A DNA stretch of 32,200 nt from positions 1 to 32,200 of the forward strand of contig JAFSBW010000082.1 in NCBI GenBank assembly GCA_017437095.1, written 5' to 3'. Under the pieces are notes generated by a model that saw nothing but the letters and a program-made list of their open reading frames with translations, searched no databases and was not told where the DNA came from. Each line of letters starts with the position of its first letter. Position 1 is the stretch's first letter. The position numbers were made by a program, and so were the translations under genes. The DNA is from Oscillospiraceae bacterium. GTDB taxonomy: Bacteria > Bacillota > Clostridia > Oscillospirales > Oscillospiraceae. Below are positions 30,643 through 32,200 of this stretch, one piece after another.

Positions 30643-30921
30643 TTGATTTGCGAGTTCAACGCCCTTGGTATTCCCGGCTTGTCGAAGATTACCGAACTGT
30701 ATGCTCTGGTCGGCAATTTCGTCAATCTGGAGTATCCTCTGCCCAGTGGACAAACTGTGAAATTTCTGGATAATAACAGTATGTATCTGGGCAGTCAGGT
30801 GGAGTGCGAATTGCGTAAAGGCAGATGCTACGGCCTGCTTGCCTGTGTTGATTTCCTGCTTGTCTGTGAGTACGGCGAAAACGGCGCAGATCCGGAAATC
30901 GTTGTGTATAAGCGCCGCTGA
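30643..30921 (+). CDS. Small ORF, probable 5'-truncated remnant, unknown function
   Basis: The frame from TTG at 30643 gives 92 residues (ending EIVVYKRR). It stays open upstream to the lexA stop codon, in the same frame, including the protein-like KQFHKEAYEEFKQT at 30601-30642. There is no ATG and no well-spaced ribosome binding site; GAGGAA at about 30625 is 13 bases from the TTG. I read it as the C-terminal part of a longer foreign gene joined just after lexA. I recognise no domain. Codon use is more AT-ending than in the genes to the left. It ends 13 bases before the DUF5131 gene. Confidence 0.45.
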   Translation: MICEFNALGIPGLSKITELYALVGNFVNLEYPLPSGQTVKFLDNNSMYLGSQVECELRKGRCYGLLACVDFLLVCEYGENGADPEIVVYKRR

Positions 30922-30934
30922 TCGAGGTATTATT

Positions 30935-31654
30935 ATGGCACGTTGGGACCCGTGGCGGGGCTGTCACCGATATAGCGAGGGTTGTAAATTCTGCTATATC
31001 CACAAAGGTGATGCCAAACGGGGTGTAGATACGAACTGCATCACAAAGGCAGATAAATTCAATGCGCCCATCGTCCGCAAGAAGAATGGCGAGTACAAGA
31101 TGAAATCAGGCCTTGTCTATGTCTGCTTTTCCTCAGATTTTTTGTTGGAGGATGCCGATCCCTGGCGGCAGGAATGCTGGGATATGATACGGGAGCGTAC
31201 TGACTGTCAGTTCCTTTTCCTGACCAAGCGGATCGAACGGTTTATGGATTGTGTTTCCTCAGATTGGGGCGATGGCTGGGACAATGTGATCGTGGGATGC
31301 ACCGTGGAAAATCAGAAGCGGGCAGATGAAAGGCTTCGGATTTTTGCAAAACTGCCAATAAAACATAAAAACATTATCTGCCAGCCTATGATCTCCGCCA
31401 TTGATCTGGAAAACTATCTGGACGGTGTTGAACTGGTAGTGGCAGGCGGTGAATCTGACCGCTATGCCAGACCTATGTATTATGACTGGGTGCTTTCTCT
31501 CCGGAACCAATGCATCCGACAGAATGTGCCTTTCGAGTTCCGTCAATGTGGAACACATTTCATCAAGGACGGAAGGGAATACAAATTGCAGACAAAAGAC
31601 CTATGCAGTCAGGCCAGAAAAGCCGGAATTGATTTCAAGGCAGAAGTACTCTAG
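30935..31654 (+). CDS. DUF5131 (phage Gp37/Gp68-like) three-Cys-motif protein
   Basis: A 239-residue protein. The N-terminal MARWDPWRGC...GCKFCY gives Cys10, Cys17 and Cys20 (Cx6CxxC), resembling a radical-SAM-like cluster site. LVYVCFSSDFLLEDADPWR, FLFLTKRIERF and VVAGGESDRYARPM are typical of DUF5131 / COG4422. The family is common on phages and mobile elements, often next to a three-Cys-motif partner (TcmP); no such partner is visible here. The start is 30935 with GAGG 8 bases upstream; longer frames overlap the preceding ORF. The biochemical activity is not established to my knowledge. Confidence 0.88.
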   Translation: MARWDPWRGCHRYSEGCKFCYIHKGDAKRGVDTNCITKADKFNAPIVRKKNGEYKMKSGLVYVCFSSDFLLEDADPWRQECWDMIRERTDCQFLFLTKRIERFMDCVSSDWGDGWDNVIVGCTVENQKRADERLRIFAKLPIKHKNIICQPMISAIDLENYLDGVELVVAGGESDRYARPMYYDWVLSLRNQCIRQNVPFEFRQCGTHFIKDGREYKLQTKDLCSQARKAGIDFKAEVL

Positions 31655-31683
31655 GCGAATGCATCCGTCGTTCGAAATGGATG

Positions 31684-31713
31684 TTGACAAACACTTATTC
31701 AGCGAAGTAACAT
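31684..31713 (+). promoter_or_regulatory. Possible promoter of the MFS gene
   Basis: A perfect TTGACA at 31684-31689 is followed after 18 bases by TAACAT (31708-31713). A TATAAT at 31754-31759 also occurs but has no good -35, and its start would lie inside the putative leader peptide. Confidence 0.45.
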
Positions 31714-31757
31714 AATCATATCAGATGATAAACATGAATCTGGGGGAATTTAATATA

Positions 31758-31796
31758 ATGCTCTGCATTGCTTATGCTCCATGCAAGGCCGAATAA
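31758..31796 (+). CDS. Putative leader peptide upstream of the MFS transporter
   Basis: A 12-codon frame, MLCIAYAPCKAE, is preceded by GGGGGAA about 10 bases upstream. Its codons overlap one arm of a hairpin (CTCCATGC at 31777-31784 with GCATGGAG about 20 bases later). AAGGCG at 31795-31800 can instead pair with CGCCTT near 31822. Two exclusive stems around a short peptide resemble the attenuators of antibiotic-resistance genes. This is an inference from layout only. Confidence 0.4.
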   Translation: MLCIAYAPCKAE

Positions 31797-31873
31797 GGCG
31801 GGCAGCATGGAGTAAATGACGCCTTCGGCTTTGCTTTCATAGACTTAGAAAAATCAAAAGGAGCAAAGTCAAA

Positions 31874-32200
31874 ATGAAAAATTATATAAACGACCTCAAA
31901 GAAATGCGCAGCTATCTGCTGCTTTGGTTTACACAGATGATCTCCGGGCTTGGCAGTGCTATGACCGCCTATGCCCTGGTGATCTGGTCCTATACGCAGG
32001 AGGGCTCTGCCCTGCGGACGGCTCTGCTGATGGTCTGTTCTTATGCACCCTATGTGATTTGCAGCATCTTTGCCGGTGCTCTCAGCGACCGTTGGGATAA
32101 GAAGAAAACCATGCTGGTCTGCGATGCCCTGGCAGCACTCAGCACGCTCATCGTGCTGTTGCTGCTGAAAAATGATGCACTGCGGATTTGGCATCTGTAC
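31874..32200 (+). CDS. MFS efflux transporter, N-terminal part (runs off the window)
   Basis: The first 109 codons are present and open to the last base. The start MKNYINDLKEMRSYLLLWFT has AAAGGAG 10 bases upstream. Three hydrophobic segments (about 15-37, 47-67, 75-95) and the loop ALSDRWDKKKTML between TM2 and TM3 match the MFS motif A (DRxxKK). The pattern resembles macrolide or tetracycline efflux pumps of the MFS_3 type, but a specific drug cannot be assigned. Codon use matches the foreign-looking segment beginning near 30597. Confidence 0.8.
   Translation, partial: MKNYINDLKEMRSYLLLWFTQMISGLGSAMTAYALVIWSYTQEGSALRTALLMVCSYAPYVICSIFAGALSDRWDKKKTMLVCDALAALSTLIVLLLLKNDALRIWHLY

Noticed and set aside
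1..32200. tRNA or rRNA genes.
   Set aside because: Reading both strands I found no cloverleaf with a GGTTCGAATCC-like T arm and no rRNA signature; a dedicated tRNA scan would settle this.

Overview
The window looks like a chromosomal segment of a GC-rich Firmicute of the class Clostridia, probably an Oscillospiraceae-type gut anaerobe. The evidence is strong GGAGG ribosome binding sites, sigma-A promoters with 17-base spacers, a holB-ricT pair, a Gram-positive-type LexA, a preQ1-I riboswitch and a yybP-ykoY riboswitch. The genus cannot be read from the sequence. The last 1.6 kb (after about 30597) has different codon use and looks acquired, or could be an assembly join.

Layout. 1-525 is a repeat-filled leader with the promoter of a two-gene heterodimeric ABC exporter (526-4198). 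A bidirectional terminator and a hairpin array separate it from trkA-trkH potassium uptake genes on the minus strand (4493-7320). Divergent to trkA is a nucleoside salvage cluster: tdk, deoC, deoD, deoB, cdd, then a BMP-family nucleoside-binding lipoprotein and its ABC importer (7533-17794). Transport brings nucleosides in. Cdd and DeoD deaminate or phosphorolyse them, DeoB moves the phosphate on (deoxy)ribose from C1 to C5, DeoC splits deoxyribose-5-phosphate, and Tdk salvages thymidine. galE follows on the minus strand (18004-19026). A plus-strand operon of asparaginase, CBS-type pyrophosphatase, DNA polymerase III delta prime and RicT occupies 19186-24129. A stand-alone phosphoribosyltransferase is at 24442-24996. 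A minus-strand operon, queT - DUF2156 - GNAT (27777 down to 25611), is preceded by a preQ1-I riboswitch. Back to back with it, a yybP-ykoY (Mn2+) riboswitch precedes a CaCA-family cation exchanger (28209-29240). Then come a small unknown helical protein and lexA. The foreign-looking end holds an ORF fragment, a DUF5131 three-Cys protein and the start of an MFS efflux gene with a possible leader peptide.

The most unusual feature is the intergenic DNA. Almost every gap holds one of three repeat classes: (1) chains of short, different hairpins joined by constant linkers (AAATCAT/AATTCAT or CGATAT), four of them sharing a constant core of about 30 bases; (2) palindromes with a GTAGGG left end and a GTGGCAG-like right end; (3) tandem repeats of many different sequences that all have a period of exactly seven bases. 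Several arrays start within a few bases of a stop codon and lie between a gene and its terminator, so they would be transcribed as 3' UTRs or operon spacers. I do not recognise a named family for the hairpin chains.
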